Positions 36,101 to 45,949 of a stretch of 64,000 bases of DNA are shown in pieces (within the stretch, counting starts at the first letter, position 1; each line of letters starts with the position of its first letter). The stretch lies in assembly GCA_030692565.1 (NCBI GenBank), contig JAUYAO010000057.1, forward strand, positions 124,001-188,000, written 5' to 3'. The stretch is from Nitrospira sp. (GTDB lineage: Bacteria > Nitrospirota > Nitrospiria > Nitrospirales > Nitrospiraceae). Below the pieces are notes generated by a model. The model did no database searches. It had not been told where the DNA came from and was given only the letters and a program-made list of their open reading frames with translations. Position numbers and translations under genes: made by a program.

Positions 36101-38946
36101 CCGGCGATCTCCCGATCGTGTTGCTCCAGATCGGAGACCCGGCCAATATCGATCTGGTCCGTCAACTCGTACAGGCCCATGCCTACTGGCGCTCCAAGGG
36201 GCTGGCCGTCGATCTGGTGATCTGGAACGAAGATCATGCCGGCTATCGCCAGCTGCTCCACGAACAAATCATGGGGCTGATTGCCGCGGGCGTCGAAGCC
36301 CATGTGATCGATCGACCGGGCGGCATCTTCGTCCGTCCTGCGGAGCAGATTTCGAACGAAGACCGCATCCTGCTCCAGTCCGTCGCGCGCGCGATCATTA
36401 GCGACCGACGAGGATCGCTGGAAGACCAGATGACCCGTCGCGGCCAAACGGACAGTGCCGTCCCTCGGCTGACGCCCATCCGAACCCGCCGGCCTGAACC
36501 CGAACCATCCGCTGCGATGCCGCGCCACGATCTCATGTTCTTCAACGGGCTGGGAGGATTTACCTCCGATGGGCGCGAGTATGTCATCACCACCACGCAT
36601 GGGCAGGTGACACCGGCACCGTGGGTGAACGTCCTGGCCAATCCCACCTTTGGCACCGTCGTCTCGGAGAGCGGCCAGGCCTATACCTGGAGCGAAAACG
36701 CGCACGAGTTCCGCCTCACCCCGTGGCACAACGACCCGGTGAGCGACACGAGTGGAGAGGCCTTCTATATCCGCGACGAAGAGAGAGGCCACTTCTGGTC
36801 CCCCACGCCGCTTCCCAGCCGCGGATCGACCGCGTACGTCAGCCGGCACGGCTTCGGCTATAGCGTCTTCGAACATACGGAACGCGGCATCCGGTCGGAA
36901 CTGTGGGTGTACGTGGCGCTGGATGCGTCGATCAAGTTCATGGTGCTCAAGGTGCGGAACGAATCAGGCCGCGCGCGCAAACTATCTGCGACAGGGTACG
37001 TGGAATGGGTACTGGGAGATCTGCGTCCGAAATCGACGATGCACGTCGTCACCGAATTGGACCCAACGAGCGGGGCCGTCTTCGCGAGAAATTCCTACAA
37101 CACGGAGTTCGGCGGACGGGTGGCCTTCTTTGATGTCGACGAGACGGCTCGATCCATCAGTGGCGACCGGACCGAGTTTATCGGGCGAAACGGCACGCTT
37201 CGCAATCCGGCCGCGATGACCCGGTTACGGCTGTCCGGGAAAGTCGGGGCCGGACTCGATCCCTGCACAGCCATCCACGTTCCCTTCGAGTTAGCCAGCG
37301 GACAAGAGCGTGAGATCATCTTCCGACTCGGCATCGGGCGAACCGCCGATGAAGCCAAAAAGTCCGTACAGCGATTCCGGGGACCGGCCGCCGCCCGCGC
37401 TGCGCTCACGGCGGTGCAGCAATACTGGACGCACACGCTGAACGCCGTACAGGTGGACACACCGGACCACTCACTCAATCTGCTGACCAATGGCTGGCTC
37501 TTATACCAGACGCTCGCCTGCCGGCTGTGGGCGCGGAGCGGATACTATCAATCCGGAGGGGCCTTTGGGTTCCGCGATCAACTCCAAGACACCATGGCGC
37601 TCATCCACACCGAACCGCACCTCGCGCGCGAGCACCTCCTCCTCTGCGCGGCCAGACAGTTTCAGGAAGGAGATGTACAGCACTGGTGGCACCCTCCCTC
37701 AGGCCGGGGCGTGCGTACCCGCTGTTCGGACGATTATCTCTGGTTACCGCTGGCCACATGCCGCTACGTGCTCAGCACCGGTGACACCGGGGTCTTGGAC
37801 CAAACATCCATCCACTTCGTCGAAGGCCGCCCCTTGAACCAGGAGGAAGACTCGTACTTCGATCTACCGGTCCGGTCTGAACAATCGGCCAGTTTGTACG
37901 AACACTGCGTGCGAGCGATCCGAAAAGGTCTCACGCGCGGCACGCATGGCCTCCCGCTCATCGGTTCCGGTGACTGGAACGACGGGATGGACATGGTCGG
38001 CAAGCACGGCACGGGCGAGAGCATCTGGTTGGGGTTTTTCCAATATGCCGTGCTCACGCAGTTCGCCACGCTTGCCCACCTGCGCGGAGACTTCCCGTTC
38101 GCCGAACGTTGCCGGCAGGAAGCTGCCGACCTGCGTCAGAATATCGAGCGGCATGGCTGGGATGGCGCGTGGTATTTGCGCGCCTACTTTGATGATGGTT
38201 CGCCGTTGGGGTCTGCAACCAATCCCGAATGCCAAATCGATTCGGTTGCGCAAAGCTGGTCGGTGCTCTCCGGGGCCGGAGACACCCTACGCTCGCGCAT
38301 CGCGATGGACGCCGTGGACCGACGCCTCGTGCGCCGGGATGCTGCGCTGATCCAACTGTTGGATCCACCGTTCGACACGTCACCCTTGAACCCCGGCTAC
38401 ATCAAAGGATACGTGCCGGGGGTACGAGAAAATGGCGGCCAATATACGCATGCGGCCATCTGGGCGGCGATGGCGTTCGCCGCATTGGGAGAGCAGCAAC
38501 GCGCATGGGAACTGTTGACGATGATCAACCCGATCAATCATTCGAGATCTCCGGAGGAGACTGCGACCTACAAGGTCGAACCGTACGTCGTCGCGGCCGA
38601 CGTCTATGCAGTCTCGCCGCATACCGGCCGCGGTGGATGGACCTGGTACACCGGCTCAGCCGGCTGGCTGTACCGGCTCATCGTCGAATCACTCCTCGGA
38701 CTGAAGCTGGAAGTCGATAAACTACGCGTCACTCCGTGCATCCCTGCCGACTGGAAAGGATTCACGCTGCACTACCGATACCGGGAGACCATGTACCATA
38801 TTACGGTCTTACAAATCGGTGCCGGAAACGGCAAAACCAGTGTGACGGTGGACGGTGTCGAGCAACACGATCCGACCATTCCTCTTACGGACGACCGACA
38901 AGAGCACTCGGTTGAAGTAAGAATTCGACCGGCTGTCAGTGAATAG
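30193..38946 (+). CDS. Cyclic beta-1,2-glucan synthase-like protein (GT84 + glucoamylase + GH94)
   Basis: A 2,917-residue inner-membrane enzyme, close in size and layout to rhizobial NdvB/Brucella Cgs. It has a helical N-terminus, a pair of membrane segments (about 425-490), a GT84-like transferase region with [11 protein letters not shown] (D641, D643) and [14 protein letters not shown] (about 786-799), further membrane segments near 840-880 and 955-1000, then the glucoamylase-like domain (about 1250-1580, [20 protein letters not shown]). Two GH94 carbohydrate-binding domains follow and a C-terminal GH94 domain with [13 protein letters not shown] (D2597 is the expected catalytic Asp). Known relatives make periplasmic osmoregulated cyclic glucans. 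The GTG at 30193 is the start used. Confidence 0.9.
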   Translation: MTVRSKISLGNLLHSRASFPENDLAEQYAGGEPPLRSELFSADQMEQHGKTLAGLHQLSQGQAPDRLLSRLAENESVLIGVRDLLAEAVKATRRITPAGEWLLDNFYLIEEQIRLAKRHLPKGYSRELPYLLNGSSAGLPRVYDIALETISHGDGRVDPGSLSSFVAAYQTMTGLTLGELWAIPIMLRLALIENLRRAATRMAAHRIDRNRADFWADQMMEIAEKDPKSLILVIADMARSSPPMASAFVAEFARRLQGQSPALAWPLTWIEQRLSESGLTIEQSVQSENQQQAVDQVSISNSIGSLRFLGAMDWRTFVETMSVVEQTLREDPASAYGTMDFATRDRYRHAVEHMAKSSRLSESDIARQAIQLAQQSATEIGSDRRETHVGFYLIGRGAPQLERLVGVRLSKAEALQRAIGRCPSLLYVGTIGLLSLFFTAGLLLQAYAGGVDGWLLALVGLLSLLCTSQLAVTVVNWLATVLVTPHALPRLDFSKGIPPDSRTLVVVPTMLSSVEHIEHLIEALEVRFLANRDSHLHFSLLTDFRDAQEETVPEDAPLLRLARERIEELNDKYKETTQEAFFLFHRPRRWNPGERVWMGYERKRGKLADLNQLLRGNPADRFSLVVGDTAILTTVKYVITLDTDTQLPRDAARQFVGTMAHPLNRPRYDDDKGRVCDGYGILQPRVAVSLPGTNRSRYARLNGSDPGIDPYTRAISDVYQDLFGEGSFIGKGIYEVEAFERSLTGRFPENTILSHDLLEGCYARAGLLSDVHLYEEYPSCYSLDVSRRYRWIRGDWQLAGWLLPRVPGPGATRLKNPLSGLSRWKLFDNLRRSLVPSALTLLLLLGWTVLSPIWLWTLSVIGIILVPPLLATILNLLQKPEDVLPEQHAAVAIRAAGQHMIQTVLTVTFLPYEAFYSVDAIVRTIWRMGVTHTRRLEWNPSSNQDLDRRTDLVAYSRMMWIAPVLAGASAMYLSLEETASLDAAVPILGLWLASPVVAWWISQPITRPEVHLTTDQTIFLRKLARKTWAFFEQFVGADDHWLPPDNFQEHPVAVIAHRTSPTNMGLALLANLSAYDFGYISAGRLIERTTNALRTMGGLERHRNHFYNWYDTQTLKPLLPTYVSTVDSGNLAGHLLTLRPGLLALPDQKILAPRFLDGLSDTLGALKDSAGEPAQALLAKFQKHLEAADESKPTTLTAARLCLDRLTTTAEEILASLKGTPENHATWWAHALNRQCRDALDDLMFLAPWALLSASQSRLSECGDIDVIPTLRELARLDLSCLHAIEHRMGPEAMPEERTWISNLQGLIVKASQRARERIAALEELARQASHFAAIEYEFLFDKTCHLLAIGYNVGDRRRDTSYYDLLASEARLCNFVAIAQGQLPQESWFALGRLLTTAGGGPVLISWSGSMFEYLMPLLVMPTYDNTLLDQTCKAAVERQIAYGKQRGVPWGISESGYNTIDVHLNYQYRAFGVPGLGLKRGLADDLVIAPYATALALMVAPEEACLNLQRLAEEGAEGQFGFYEAIDYTPSRLPRGQSSAMIRSYMAHHQGMSLLALAYLLLDRPMQKRFDSDPLFQATTLLLQERIPKATAFYSHTAELSDIRTTSGDTEVPVRRFTSPHSAIPEVHLLSNGRYHVMITNAGGGYSRWKDLAVTRWREDSTRDNWGTFCYLRDIESGAFWSTAYQPTLQSPTSYEVIFSEGRAEFRRRDQDIETYTEIVVSPEDDIELRRTRITNDSQSRRTIEITSYAEVVLASSASDTLHPAFSNLFVQTEIIHERQAILCTRRPRSLDEHTPWMCHLMAVHGAATEAMSYETDRLQFIGRGRTAADPQALRGSGGQPERHPHAALSGSAGSVLDPIVAIRCQVTLDPEESVIIDLMSGIGDSREVCLGLVEKYHDRRLADRVFDMAWTHSQVVMRQLNATEADAQLYGRLANSILYANASLRADPSDLIKNRRGQSGLWGYAISGDLPIVLLQIGDPANIDLVRQLVQAHAYWRSKGLAVDLVIWNEDHAGYRQLLHEQIMGLIAAGVEAHVIDRPGGIFVRPAEQISNEDRILLQSVARAIISDRRGSLEDQMTRRGQTDSAVPRLTPIRTRRPEPEPSAAMPRHDLMFFNGLGGFTSDGREYVITTTHGQVTPAPWVNVLANPTFGTVVSESGQAYTWSENAHEFRLTPWHNDPVSDTSGEAFYIRDEERGHFWSPTPLPSRGSTAYVSRHGFGYSVFEHTERGIRSELWVYVALDASIKFMVLKVRNESGRARKLSATGYVEWVLGDLRPKSTMHVVTELDPTSGAVFARNSYNTEFGGRVAFFDVDETARSISGDRTEFIGRNGTLRNPAAMTRLRLSGKVGAGLDPCTAIHVPFELASGQEREIIFRLGIGRTADEAKKSVQRFRGPAAARAALTAVQQYWTHTLNAVQVDTPDHSLNLLTNGWLLYQTLACRLWARSGYYQSGGAFGFRDQLQDTMALIHTEPHLAREHLLLCAARQFQEGDVQHWWHPPSGRGVRTRCSDDYLWLPLATCRYVLSTGDTGVLDQTSIHFVEGRPLNQEEDSYFDLPVRSEQSASLYEHCVRAIRKGLTRGTHGLPLIGSGDWNDGMDMVGKHGTGESIWLGFFQYAVLTQFATLAHLRGDFPFAERCRQEAADLRQNIERHGWDGAWYLRAYFDDGSPLGSATNPECQIDSVAQSWSVLSGAGDTLRSRIAMDAVDRRLVRRDAALIQLLDPPFDTSPLNPGYIKGYVPGVRENGGQYTHAAIWAAMAFAALGEQQRAWELLTMINPINHSRSPEETATYKVEPYVVAADVYAVSPHTGRGGWTWYTGSAGWLYRLIVESLLGLKLEVDKLRVTPCIPADWKGFTLHYRYRETMYHITVLQIGAGNGKTSVTVDGVEQHDPTIPLTDDRQEHSVEVRIRPAVSE

Positions 38947-39014
38947 GGGAACCCACGACACACCGCATCTTCTCGCCGTCACTATGGTCGAAAAGGAGAC
39001 CGCGGCTGCGACGG

Positions 39015-39821
39015 TTATCGTGCGACAGGAAGTCCGCTGAAATAGTACGAAGAGATGGCGGCGGTTGTGGCGACGTTGAGGGAGTCGATCCCTCCGGCCA
39101 AAGGAATGGAATATCTGTGCGGCGATGCGGCGATGGAGGCAGGGAGCAAGCCCTGGCTCTCATTCCCTACTGCAATGATGGATCGAGATGCGCGCGCTGT
39201 AATACTTCTGAGATCACAGGCCTCAGGCGACAATACGACGGCGACATAGAGTACGCACCCTGAGGCTATCAGCGAAGACAGCTCGGCTCCTTGAAACACC
39301 GGAAGTGCGAGAATCGCTCCGGCTGTGCCCCGCACCACCTTCGGATGAAAACAGTCGACCGAGTCAGGACTGAGCCAGACACCTGACAGACCAAGCCCCG
39401 CGGCGGTTCGGATGATCGTGCCGACATTCGTTGGATCTTGTAGGTGTTCGCCATACACACCCAAGACTCGCTTCTGAGCCAACACTTCGCCTTCATTCCA
39501 TTTCGGCAATCGGACAACCGCGAGAATTCCCTGCGGCACGTCTACATCAGAGAGCTTCTCAAAGGTCTCCTCCGGACAGGAATATTGCGTAGCCCGCAAT
39601 GCGTTCCGAGCAGCGCGGCTCTCCTGGTCTTCCAGCTCAAGGTATCGGGTTGAAACCGTGAGGCTGACGATCTGTGCCGAAAAAGAATGAATGAGATCGC
39701 GACAGGCGTGAGCCCCTTCGATGACGAAGGCGCCTTCACTGAGACGTGACTTCTTGTCCTGGAGGAGATGCCGAACTAACGATCCCTGGGCACGAGTAAG
39801 AGGGCGGAGCAGAGCAGACAC
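39015..39821 (-). CDS. SpoU-family (TrmH/RlmB-type) RNA methyltransferase
   Basis: A 268-residue SPOUT 2'-O-ribose methyltransferase. The N-terminal substrate-binding region holds FVIEGAHACRDLI. The catalytic domain has motif 1 LQDPTNVGTIIRTA (127-140, with the conserved Asn and Arg), motif 2 GNESQGL (219-225) and motif 3 IPLAGGIDSLNV (239-250), which form the trefoil knot and SAM site. It methylates rRNA or tRNA; which nucleotide cannot be told. It converges with the glucan-synthase gene, leaving 68 bases in between. Confidence 0.92.
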   Translation of the reverse strand: MSALLRPLTRAQGSLVRHLLQDKKSRLSEGAFVIEGAHACRDLIHSFSAQIVSLTVSTRYLELEDQESRAARNALRATQYSCPEETFEKLSDVDVPQGILAVVRLPKWNEGEVLAQKRVLGVYGEHLQDPTNVGTIIRTAAGLGLSGVWLSPDSVDCFHPKVVRGTAGAILALPVFQGAELSSLIASGCVLYVAVVLSPEACDLRSITARASRSIIAVGNESQGLLPASIAASPHRYSIPLAGGIDSLNVATTAAISSYYFSGLPVAR

Positions 39822-39875
39822 GTTCGACCCTCTTACCCTACTGAGCCAGGCCCGTAGAGAAACCCTGACAGAGAA

Positions 39876-40217
39876 CTACCGCCGCTTCCGCTCGGACGCG
39901 GCTTCTGCGGCACGAATCCGCTGAGCCCTCGCCTTGGCGCGCTTGAGGAGCGTGAGCTTCCCGCGCGTGCGATCCTGCTCAGTCTGTAGCTTCTCGAGCT
40001 GTGACTTCAGGTGGGCTTTCTCTTGTTTATGTAAATCCGCGCATTCGGCTTTCGAGAGCAGCTTCCAATCGCCTGTATTGCCTGCCCGCTTTATCCGAGC
40101 ATCCAGCGATTCGCGAAGCTGGCGCGCCCGCATCGTCATGAGTGATTTCAGGGCCTGCTGGCGCCGCTGCACTTCTTCTTCTTCGGCCATAATGCCACGA
40201 ATGTCCGTTCCCAACAT
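39876..40217 (-). CDS. Small basic coiled-coil protein
   Basis: A 113-residue, highly charged, all-helical protein with heptad-like runs such as EEEVQRRQQALKSLMTMRAR and HLKSQLEKLQTEQDRTRGKL and a basic C-terminus ASERKRR. There is no signal peptide or membrane segment, so it is cytoplasmic. The ATG at 40217 has GGAGGG upstream. I do not recognise the family. It lies 54 bases upstream of the SpoU gene in the same direction, so they may share a transcript; a link with RNA binding is possible but not shown. Confidence 0.7.
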   Translation of the reverse strand: MLGTDIRGIMAEEEEVQRRQQALKSLMTMRARQLRESLDARIKRAGNTGDWKLLSKAECADLHKQEKAHLKSQLEKLQTEQDRTRGKLTLLKRAKARAQRIRAAEAASERKRR

Positions 40218-40297
40218 GTTCCCGCCCTCCTTCAAAGACCTAAGTTCGAACGGGCATATTGTACCTGAATTCACCTCTCACCTGCCACCAGGTAAAA

Positions 40298-40313
40298 AAT
40301 GACATAAGTCATT
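40298..40313. promoter_or_regulatory. Inverted repeat in the divergent promoter region
   Basis: AATGAC-ATAA-GTCATT is a 6-4-6 inverted repeat between the coiled-coil gene and the XRE regulator gene. Such a short palindrome upstream of an XRE gene may be its own operator. Confidence 0.4.
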
Positions 40314-40388
40314 GATGTGTATGCACTTTGTCAAATTCACATCATGGGGTCGCTTGCGGCAGAATCCGGACTTCTATATCATCCGCAC

Positions 40389-40850
40389 ATGCCAATCGGT
40401 GCACTCATACAGGCCTGGAGGCTCTCTCGAAACCAATCGATTGAAGCACTCTCAAAGACCGCCGGCATCTCGACGGCTCAGCTAGAAGACATTGAGGCCG
40501 ATCAGGCCGATCCTTCTGCAGCAACCATTGAGTTACTCGCAACCGCCCTTCGCATCCCACCCGCATGGCTATTCGATACACCCAAATCGTTCGATTGCCT
40601 GTTCAATGAGTCCGGCGACGACGAGCCACCGCCGCCCGAACGCACAGACCCCGTCACCGAACGTATTCTGACCGGCTCTCGCTTGGATCGATCGCTGTAT
40701 GTCATGCTGACGGCGCTGATGCAGGCAGGCGACCCCAAACTGCTCCGTGCAGCGGAAATGAGCCTTCGCAGTCTCGTCAAACAATCACGCCAGGCCTCTG
40801 TTCCCTGGCAACAACGGCCCCCGGGTCATTTCGAGCCGCCCAGCGGCTAG
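40389..40850 (+). CDS. XRE-family DNA-binding regulator
   Basis: A 153-residue protein. The N-terminal Cro/C1 helix-turn-helix is clear: IGALIQAWRLSRNQSIEALS, KTAGISTAQLEDIEADQADP and ATIELLATALRIPPAWLF. The C-terminal part has a Pro-rich linker (DDEPPPPERTDP) and an alpha-helical region without a known ligand domain. I use the ATG at 40389, where the HTH fold begins; it has no strong ribosome site, and an ATG at 40344 is possible. A palindrome lies about 80 bases upstream. Targets are unknown. Confidence 0.8.
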   Translation: MPIGALIQAWRLSRNQSIEALSKTAGISTAQLEDIEADQADPSAATIELLATALRIPPAWLFDTPKSFDCLFNESGDDEPPPPERTDPVTERILTGSRLDRSLYVMLTALMQAGDPKLLRAAEMSLRSLVKQSRQASVPWQQRPPGHFEPPSG

Positions 40851-40879
40851 TTGCCGACATCGGCTGATATCTCTTACCC

Positions 40880-40893
40880 GGATCAACAGCCTG
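40880..40893 (-). repeat. Dispersed element end next to the rlmI stop codon
   Basis: On the minus strand, the rlmI TAG (40894-40896) is followed directly by CAGGCTGTTGATCC, the same end as in copies A-C. Only this end is present; the rest of the element is missing or diverged. Confidence 0.6.
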
Positions 40894-42087
40894 CTAGAAG
40901 ATTTGCAGGATAAGGCATTTGAGATAGCGCGTCTCGGGCATGCTCGCCAGAATCGGATGATCGCCGCTCTGTCCCCGCTGCTCGATCAATCGGACTTCAC
41001 GCTTGGCATCACGCGCAGCCAGACGTATGGCATCCCAAAACTGCAATTCAGAGATATGGTGAGAACAGGAACTCGTCACCAGAAAACCTTCCGGCTTCGT
41101 AAGTCTGATTCCAAGCAGATTGATATCTTTGTATCCGGTGAGTGCTTTCGGCACGGCCTGCTGACTCCTGGCGAACGCCGGAGGGTCAAGCATGACCATA
41201 TCGTAGCGCTTCCCGGTTTTGACCAAGGATCGAAGTTCGTCGAAGGCATCCCCGGCGCGATACCGGCAGCGTGACTCGACATTATTCCGACGCGCATGCT
41301 CCCGCGCAATCACCAGCGAGTCTTCGCTGATATCCAACCCCTCAACCGATGTGGCGCCGGCCAGCGCCGCATGAATCCCGAATGCACCCGTATGGCAAAA
41401 CGCCTCCAGCACTTCAGCGCCGTTGGCATACCGTGCCGCCGCCAACCGATTCTCGCGTTGATCGCAAAACCACCCGGTCTTCTGTCCGGACTCCATATCC
41501 ACACGAAAGATGGCCTGCCCTTCGGTAATCTCGACGGTCGTCGCGCCGTTTCCTTTCGCAAAGCCCCGCTCCAGCGGCAATCCCTCAAGCGTCCGGCTTT
41601 TCGGATCATTCCGGAGATAAATCGTCTTCAGGCCGGTCACCTCTGCAAGCAGCTCGGCCAGCATCGCTTTTCGACGGTCCATCCCGAACGCCAGCGTCTG
41701 CATGACGAGCGCCTGATCGTAGCGATCCACAATCAATCCCGGCAGACGGTCGCCTTCGCCGTGGATGAGCCGGTACGCCGTCGAATTCGTCACGATCCGC
41801 TGTCGCAACCGCACCGCCTGACGCATCCGCTCAAGCCAGAACGGCTCATCGATCGGAATGTCTTCAAACGTGAGAAAACGAACCCGAATCTTGGACTCCG
41901 GGTTGTACAACCCTCGGCCGTAGAATCGTCCGGCAGGCGTGACCACATCGACCACATCACCGGCAACCGGCTGGCCTTCGATCTGCGCCACATGGCCGGC
42001 ATAGAGCCAGAGATGGCCGGGCCCTTCTCGGCCCATCTGATGGAGTAACGTCACACGCGCAGTGGAGGCTTCCGTTTGTATTATCAT
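40894..42087 (-). CDS. rlmI: 23S rRNA m5C methyltransferase RlmI-like
   Basis: A 397-residue SAM-dependent rRNA methyltransferase. The N-terminal PUA domain (about 1-80) has GHLWLYAGHV and GRGLYNPESKIRVR; next are the family-typical RLIHGEGDRLPGLIVDRYDQ and FRVDMESGQKTGWFCDQREN. The Rossmann domain has VLEAFCHTGAFGIHAALAGA (SAM motif I) and MVMLDPPAFARS (catalytic motif), then VTSSCSHH with the Cys used for C5 methylation. In E. coli this enzyme modifies C1962 of 23S rRNA. Its TAG abuts a dispersed element end. Confidence 0.9.
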   Translation of the reverse strand: MIIQTEASTARVTLLHQMGREGPGHLWLYAGHVAQIEGQPVAGDVVDVVTPAGRFYGRGLYNPESKIRVRFLTFEDIPIDEPFWLERMRQAVRLRQRIVTNSTAYRLIHGEGDRLPGLIVDRYDQALVMQTLAFGMDRRKAMLAELLAEVTGLKTIYLRNDPKSRTLEGLPLERGFAKGNGATTVEITEGQAIFRVDMESGQKTGWFCDQRENRLAAARYANGAEVLEAFCHTGAFGIHAALAGATSVEGLDISEDSLVIAREHARRNNVESRCRYRAGDAFDELRSLVKTGKRYDMVMLDPPAFARSQQAVPKALTGYKDINLLGIRLTKPEGFLVTSSCSHHISELQFWDAIRLAARDAKREVRLIEQRGQSGDHPILASMPETRYLKCLILQIF

Positions 42088-42233
42088 GCGTCACTTATCC
42101 AACCTGGCGCTATCAAAGGTCAAGAGGATTCCCAGCCCTGCGCATCCGTGCCAAGGGAACGCTTGACGCTGCCCGGTCAGTATGGTGTGCTGCACGTAGT
42201 GACTCGCTTGCACCCGTTTCCCGGAGGATACAG

Positions 42234-43889
42234 ATGACGCAACCGGCGACGATCGGAACGGCCGTCCTAGCCCGGCTTCATAGTCTGGGAGTCCGGCATA
42301 TCTTCGGGATTCCCGGTGACTATGTCCTGTCGCTCTATCAATTGATCGAGGCCTCTCCGATTGCGCACATCGCGACGACTCGCGAAGACTGCGCGGGCTT
42401 TGCCGCGGATGCCTATGCCCGCATCAACGGCATCGGCGCCGCCTGCGTCACCTATTGTGTCGGCGGGCTCAACACCGTCAACGCGATCGCCTGCGCCTAC
42501 GCAGAACGTTCTCCCGTCGTCCTGCTCACGGGATCGCCGGGACTCTCCGAACGCACGCGCACACCCTACATGCACCACATGGTCAGAGACTTCTCCACCC
42601 AACGGGAAGTCTTCGCACACATGACCGTCGCCGCCATCACGCTCGACGATCCCCTCACTGCCGAGCGAGAAATGGATCGGGCCTTCGCCGCTCTGCTCCG
42701 GTATCGTCGCCCCATCTACATTGAAATCCCGCGCGACATGGTGCATACGCCCCTGAGAAACACCGGCAAACCGATCTGCATTGAAGACGAGCCCAGCGAC
42801 CCGGCGGCACTGGCCGAAGCCATCGGCGAAGTCCGCGCGATGCTGTCGGCCGCTCAACGCCCGGCGATATTAGTCGGAGCAGAAGTCGGACGATTCGGCC
42901 TGCATGACGATCTCGCACGGCTGGTCGAACGGCTGAACATTCCCATTGCGTCCACCCTGCTGGGAAAATCCGTGATTCGGGAAGACCACCCGCTGTATGT
43001 CGGTGTGTACGGAGGGCTGATCGGGCGGGATGAGGTCCAGCGGTTCATCAATGAGTCCGATTGTCTCCTGATTCTCGGATCGATTCTCTCCGATGTCGAA
43101 GATGTGGATGCCCACTCCCCGCTCATGACCGAAGGCCGGACCATCCACGCCACCGCCGACCGTGTCGCCATCAAACATCATCGGTATGAGGCCATCCGGT
43201 TCCAAGACTTTGTGCAGGGGCTCGGCGAGGCTCCGCTCCCCAGCTTCCCGTCACGTCCTCTGCCGGTCCAGTCGATCCCCGTCAGCCCACCGTTGGATCC
43301 CAAGGGGCCGATCACGCTGCGCGGACTATTCAGCCATCTGGACACGGTTCTGAATGACCAGACGCTGGTGATCGCCGACGTCGGAGAATCGCTCTTCGCC
43401 GCCGCCGACCTACACGTCCATCGACGCTTCGAATTCCTCTCTCCCGCCTACTACACCTCCATGGGGTTTGCGATTCCGGCCGCGCTCGGCGCCTCCTGCG
43501 CCGACCCGACCCTCCGCCCGATCGTGCTCGTCGGAGACGGAGCGTTCCAGATGACCGGAACGGAACTGTCCAGCTGCGTGCGCTACGGACAGGCCCCCAT
43601 CGTGATCATTCTCAACAACCACGGCTACTCCACCGAACGAGAAATCCTCGAAGGCCCGTTCAACGATATTCACGAGTGGCAGTACGAACGCATCTGCGAT
43701 CTGGTAGGTGGAGGTGTGGGCTCCCGCGTCACAACCCAACGGGACTTTGAACAGCGCGTCGCCGCCGCGCTGGCCGATCCCGCACAGATACACGTGCTCA
43801 ACGTGCTGCTGGATCCGGCCGATCGCTCCCCCGGCATGGTCCGTCTGGCACGTCGCCTTGGCAAAAAACTTTCAACGGATAAGCCCTAG
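42234..43889 (+). CDS. ThDP-dependent 2-oxoacid decarboxylase (indolepyruvate/pyruvate decarboxylase type)
   Basis: A 551-residue ThDP enzyme with three domains. The Pyr domain carries the catalytic Glu in TTREDCAGFAADAYARING (E51) and GGLNTVNAIACAYAERSPVV. The central domain has PAILVGAEVGRFGL. The PP domain has the ThDP motif GDGAFQMTGTELS (434-446) closing at NNHGYSTE (N461, N462), 25 residues on. HGYSTER is typical of indolepyruvate/phenylpyruvate and pyruvate decarboxylases rather than acetolactate synthases (which have NN-x-x-G). An ATG with GGAGGA upstream starts it. The substrate remains open. Confidence 0.88.
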   Translation: MTQPATIGTAVLARLHSLGVRHIFGIPGDYVLSLYQLIEASPIAHIATTREDCAGFAADAYARINGIGAACVTYCVGGLNTVNAIACAYAERSPVVLLTGSPGLSERTRTPYMHHMVRDFSTQREVFAHMTVAAITLDDPLTAEREMDRAFAALLRYRRPIYIEIPRDMVHTPLRNTGKPICIEDEPSDPAALAEAIGEVRAMLSAAQRPAILVGAEVGRFGLHDDLARLVERLNIPIASTLLGKSVIREDHPLYVGVYGGLIGRDEVQRFINESDCLLILGSILSDVEDVDAHSPLMTEGRTIHATADRVAIKHHRYEAIRFQDFVQGLGEAPLPSFPSRPLPVQSIPVSPPLDPKGPITLRGLFSHLDTVLNDQTLVIADVGESLFAAADLHVHRRFEFLSPAYYTSMGFAIPAALGASCADPTLRPIVLVGDGAFQMTGTELSSCVRYGQAPIVIILNNHGYSTEREILEGPFNDIHEWQYERICDLVGGGVGSRVTTQRDFEQRVAAALADPAQIHVLNVLLDPADRSPGMVRLARRLGKKLSTDKP

Positions 43890-44015
43890 GACTTCGAGGG
43901 TACCAGGCCGATTGAGCCGGCACGGTGCTCGTTCGGCACCAACTTTTCCGCCGACACACCGCTCCCGGCTTGAATGGCCCGGCCACGGGGAGGATAATTC
44001 ACGGCACGGACACGC

Positions 44016-45137
44016 ATGAAATATACACCTCCACAATGGGCTATTTCATCGGGTGTGGCTGCACTGACGGTCGGGCTCTTGGTCATCGACCTCCACACAC
44101 CGCTCGGTGTGACCAATCATATCCTCTATCTCGGCCCGGTACTTCTGTCGCTGCTTTCTTCACAACGGTGGTATCCATATATCATCGCCGGCACCGTCAC
44201 GGCCTTGATCATCGTCGCAGGGCTCCTGAGCGAGAACCCGCATAACGTTCCTCTGTGGGTACCTATTTCCAACCGGGCCTTCAGCATCTGGGCCATGTGG
44301 GTGCCCGTCTGGCACTTTGCCCAGCGCCGCAAGCACGAACTCCTCCTCCAACAGATGAACGCTGAACTGGAAGAACGGGTACAGGATCGCACCCAGCAAC
44401 TCGCCAGGGTCAACGAGGCGCTGGTCGCCGAGATCACGGAGCGTATGCGCACCGAGCATTCCCTCGAATTCAGCCGACTCGAATTAAAACGGCTGGCATC
44501 ACAACTGATTCAGGTCCAGGAGGATGAACGACGAAGAATTTCACGCGATCTCCACGATGATATCAACCAGCGGCTCGCGCTCCTGTCCATCGAACTGGAG
44601 GGAATTCAGCGGCAGATGCCGGCGCTCACGCAGCCGCTCGCCCAGGCCATCCGATCGATTTCGGACCGCGTAGCCGAGCTCTCCGAAGATGTGCGCCATC
44701 TCGCCTATCACTACCACCCCTCGATCCTCGACGACCTCGGCCTCTCCATCGCCCTGCAGCGACTGGTGGAGGATATCGGTTCCCGCAACCATCTTGAGGC
44801 CCGTATCACCTGCCACGATTTGCCGAAAACGCTTTCGCAGGACGTGGCGACGTGCCTGTATCGCATCGCGCAGGAAAGTTTGAACAATGTCGTCCGCCAC
44901 GCGAAGGCGTCGCGGGTCGAAGTTGCCTTGACTCAGTCCAGCATGGGACTGCTCTTCACGATCGCCGATAACGGCGTTGGATTCCCCCAGAATCTTCGGC
45001 GACCTGAAGCAGGAGGTCTCGGTTTATTGAGCATGAAGGAGCGGGTGGCCCTAATCGGAGGCACGTTGACGATCGACTCTGTCATCGGCAGCGGCACAAC
45101 GCTTCACGCCAGCATTCCCTTGATGGAGGAGATGTGA
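44016..45137 (+). CDS. NarX/DegS-type sensor histidine kinase
   Basis: A 373-residue HisKA_3 sensor kinase. Three or four membrane helices fill residues 1-105 without a clear periplasmic sensor domain. A coiled coil (about 108-155, MNAELEERVQDRTQQLARVN) leads to the dimerisation domain with the phospho-acceptor in RRISRDLHDDINQRLALLSI (H180) and a HATPase_c domain with ESLNNVVRHAKASRVE, IADNGVGF and GGLGLLSMKERV. Its stop overlaps the start of the partner regulator (GTGA), a classic two-component pair. Signals are unknown. Confidence 0.92.
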   Translation: MKYTPPQWAISSGVAALTVGLLVIDLHTPLGVTNHILYLGPVLLSLLSSQRWYPYIIAGTVTALIIVAGLLSENPHNVPLWVPISNRAFSIWAMWVPVWHFAQRRKHELLLQQMNAELEERVQDRTQQLARVNEALVAEITERMRTEHSLEFSRLELKRLASQLIQVQEDERRRISRDLHDDINQRLALLSIELEGIQRQMPALTQPLAQAIRSISDRVAELSEDVRHLAYHYHPSILDDLGLSIALQRLVEDIGSRNHLEARITCHDLPKTLSQDVATCLYRIAQESLNNVVRHAKASRVEVALTQSSMGLLFTIADNGVGFPQNLRRPEAGGLGLLSMKERVALIGGTLTIDSVIGSGTTLHASIPLMEEM

Positions 45138-45775
45138 CAAAACCCCGAGTGCTTCTTGCCGACGACCACACATTAGTCCTGGACGGCTACCGCAAATTAC
45201 TGGAGGGATCCTGCGACATTGTCGGGGCCGCAGAAGACGGCCGCACGCTGCTGAAGATGGCCCATCAATTCCAGCCGGACATTGTGACCCTCGATATTTC
45301 CATGCCCCATCTGAACGGCATCGACGCCGCCCGCAAACTCCACAAGGATTTGCCGGACACGAGAATCATCTTCGTCACCATGCATGCCGACCAGGCGTAT
45401 GTGAACGAAGCCTTTAAGGCCGGCGCCAAAGGCTACCTCCTCAAACGCTCGGCCGGATCGGAACTCGTCCAGGCTATTCACGCCGTCATGAGCGGACATA
45501 ACTACATTACCCCACTGATAGCAAAGGGATTAGTGCAGTCTGTTGTGACCGGACGAACGCCGTCTACGAAGCGCGGCGATGCCTTGACGCCGCGCCAGCG
45601 CGAAGTGTTGCAACTGGTCGCGGAAGGGAACACCGTGAAAGAAATTGCGACCGCCCTCGACATCTCTCCTAAAACCGTCGAGTTTCACAAGACACACTTA
45701 ATGGATCAGCTGGATCTCCACACCACGGCCGAGCTCACCCGGTATGCCCTGACCCACGGGCTCATTTCATCGTAA
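45134..45775 (+). CDS. NarL/FixJ-type response regulator
   Basis: A 213-residue regulator. The receiver has ADDHTLVLDGYRKLLEG and phospho-acceptor D54 in VTLDISMPHLNGID, with K104-type loop AKGYLLKRSAGSEL. The LuxR-type helix-turn-helix (about 148-205) contains LTPRQREVLQLVAEGNTVKE and ALDISPKTVEFHKTHLMDQL. The GTG start overlaps the upstream kinase stop. It is the output partner of that kinase. Target genes are not known; the receiver-only gene downstream is similar. Confidence 0.93.
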   Translation: MTKPRVLLADDHTLVLDGYRKLLEGSCDIVGAAEDGRTLLKMAHQFQPDIVTLDISMPHLNGIDAARKLHKDLPDTRIIFVTMHADQAYVNEAFKAGAKGYLLKRSAGSELVQAIHAVMSGHNYITPLIAKGLVQSVVTGRTPSTKRGDALTPRQREVLQLVAEGNTVKEIATALDISPKTVEFHKTHLMDQLDLHTTAELTRYALTHGLISS

Positions 45776-45806
45776 CTCCCGTTCTGCCGCTACTCCCGGG
45801 CTTTCG

Positions 45807-45844
45807 CTGGGAAAACCCAGGGATTTCCCCAGCTCTACCTGGGG
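45807..45844. other. Two tandem hairpins after the kinase/regulator operon
   Basis: CTGGG-AAAA-CCCAG (45807-45820) and CCCCAG-CTCTAC-CTGGGG (45827-45844) lie 32 bases after the regulator stop. There is no T-run, so they may be a Rho-independent-like pause, RNA-end protection or an alternative fold. Confidence 0.4.
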
Positions 45845-45949
45845 ACCTGTCTAGTACTGTCTCACTTCTCAAAGGCTTACACTCCCACCTACGGAGCGTA
45901 GCCAATCGGGCACGTGCGTTCCGCACCATCATCTCCATGGAGGTGCGCC

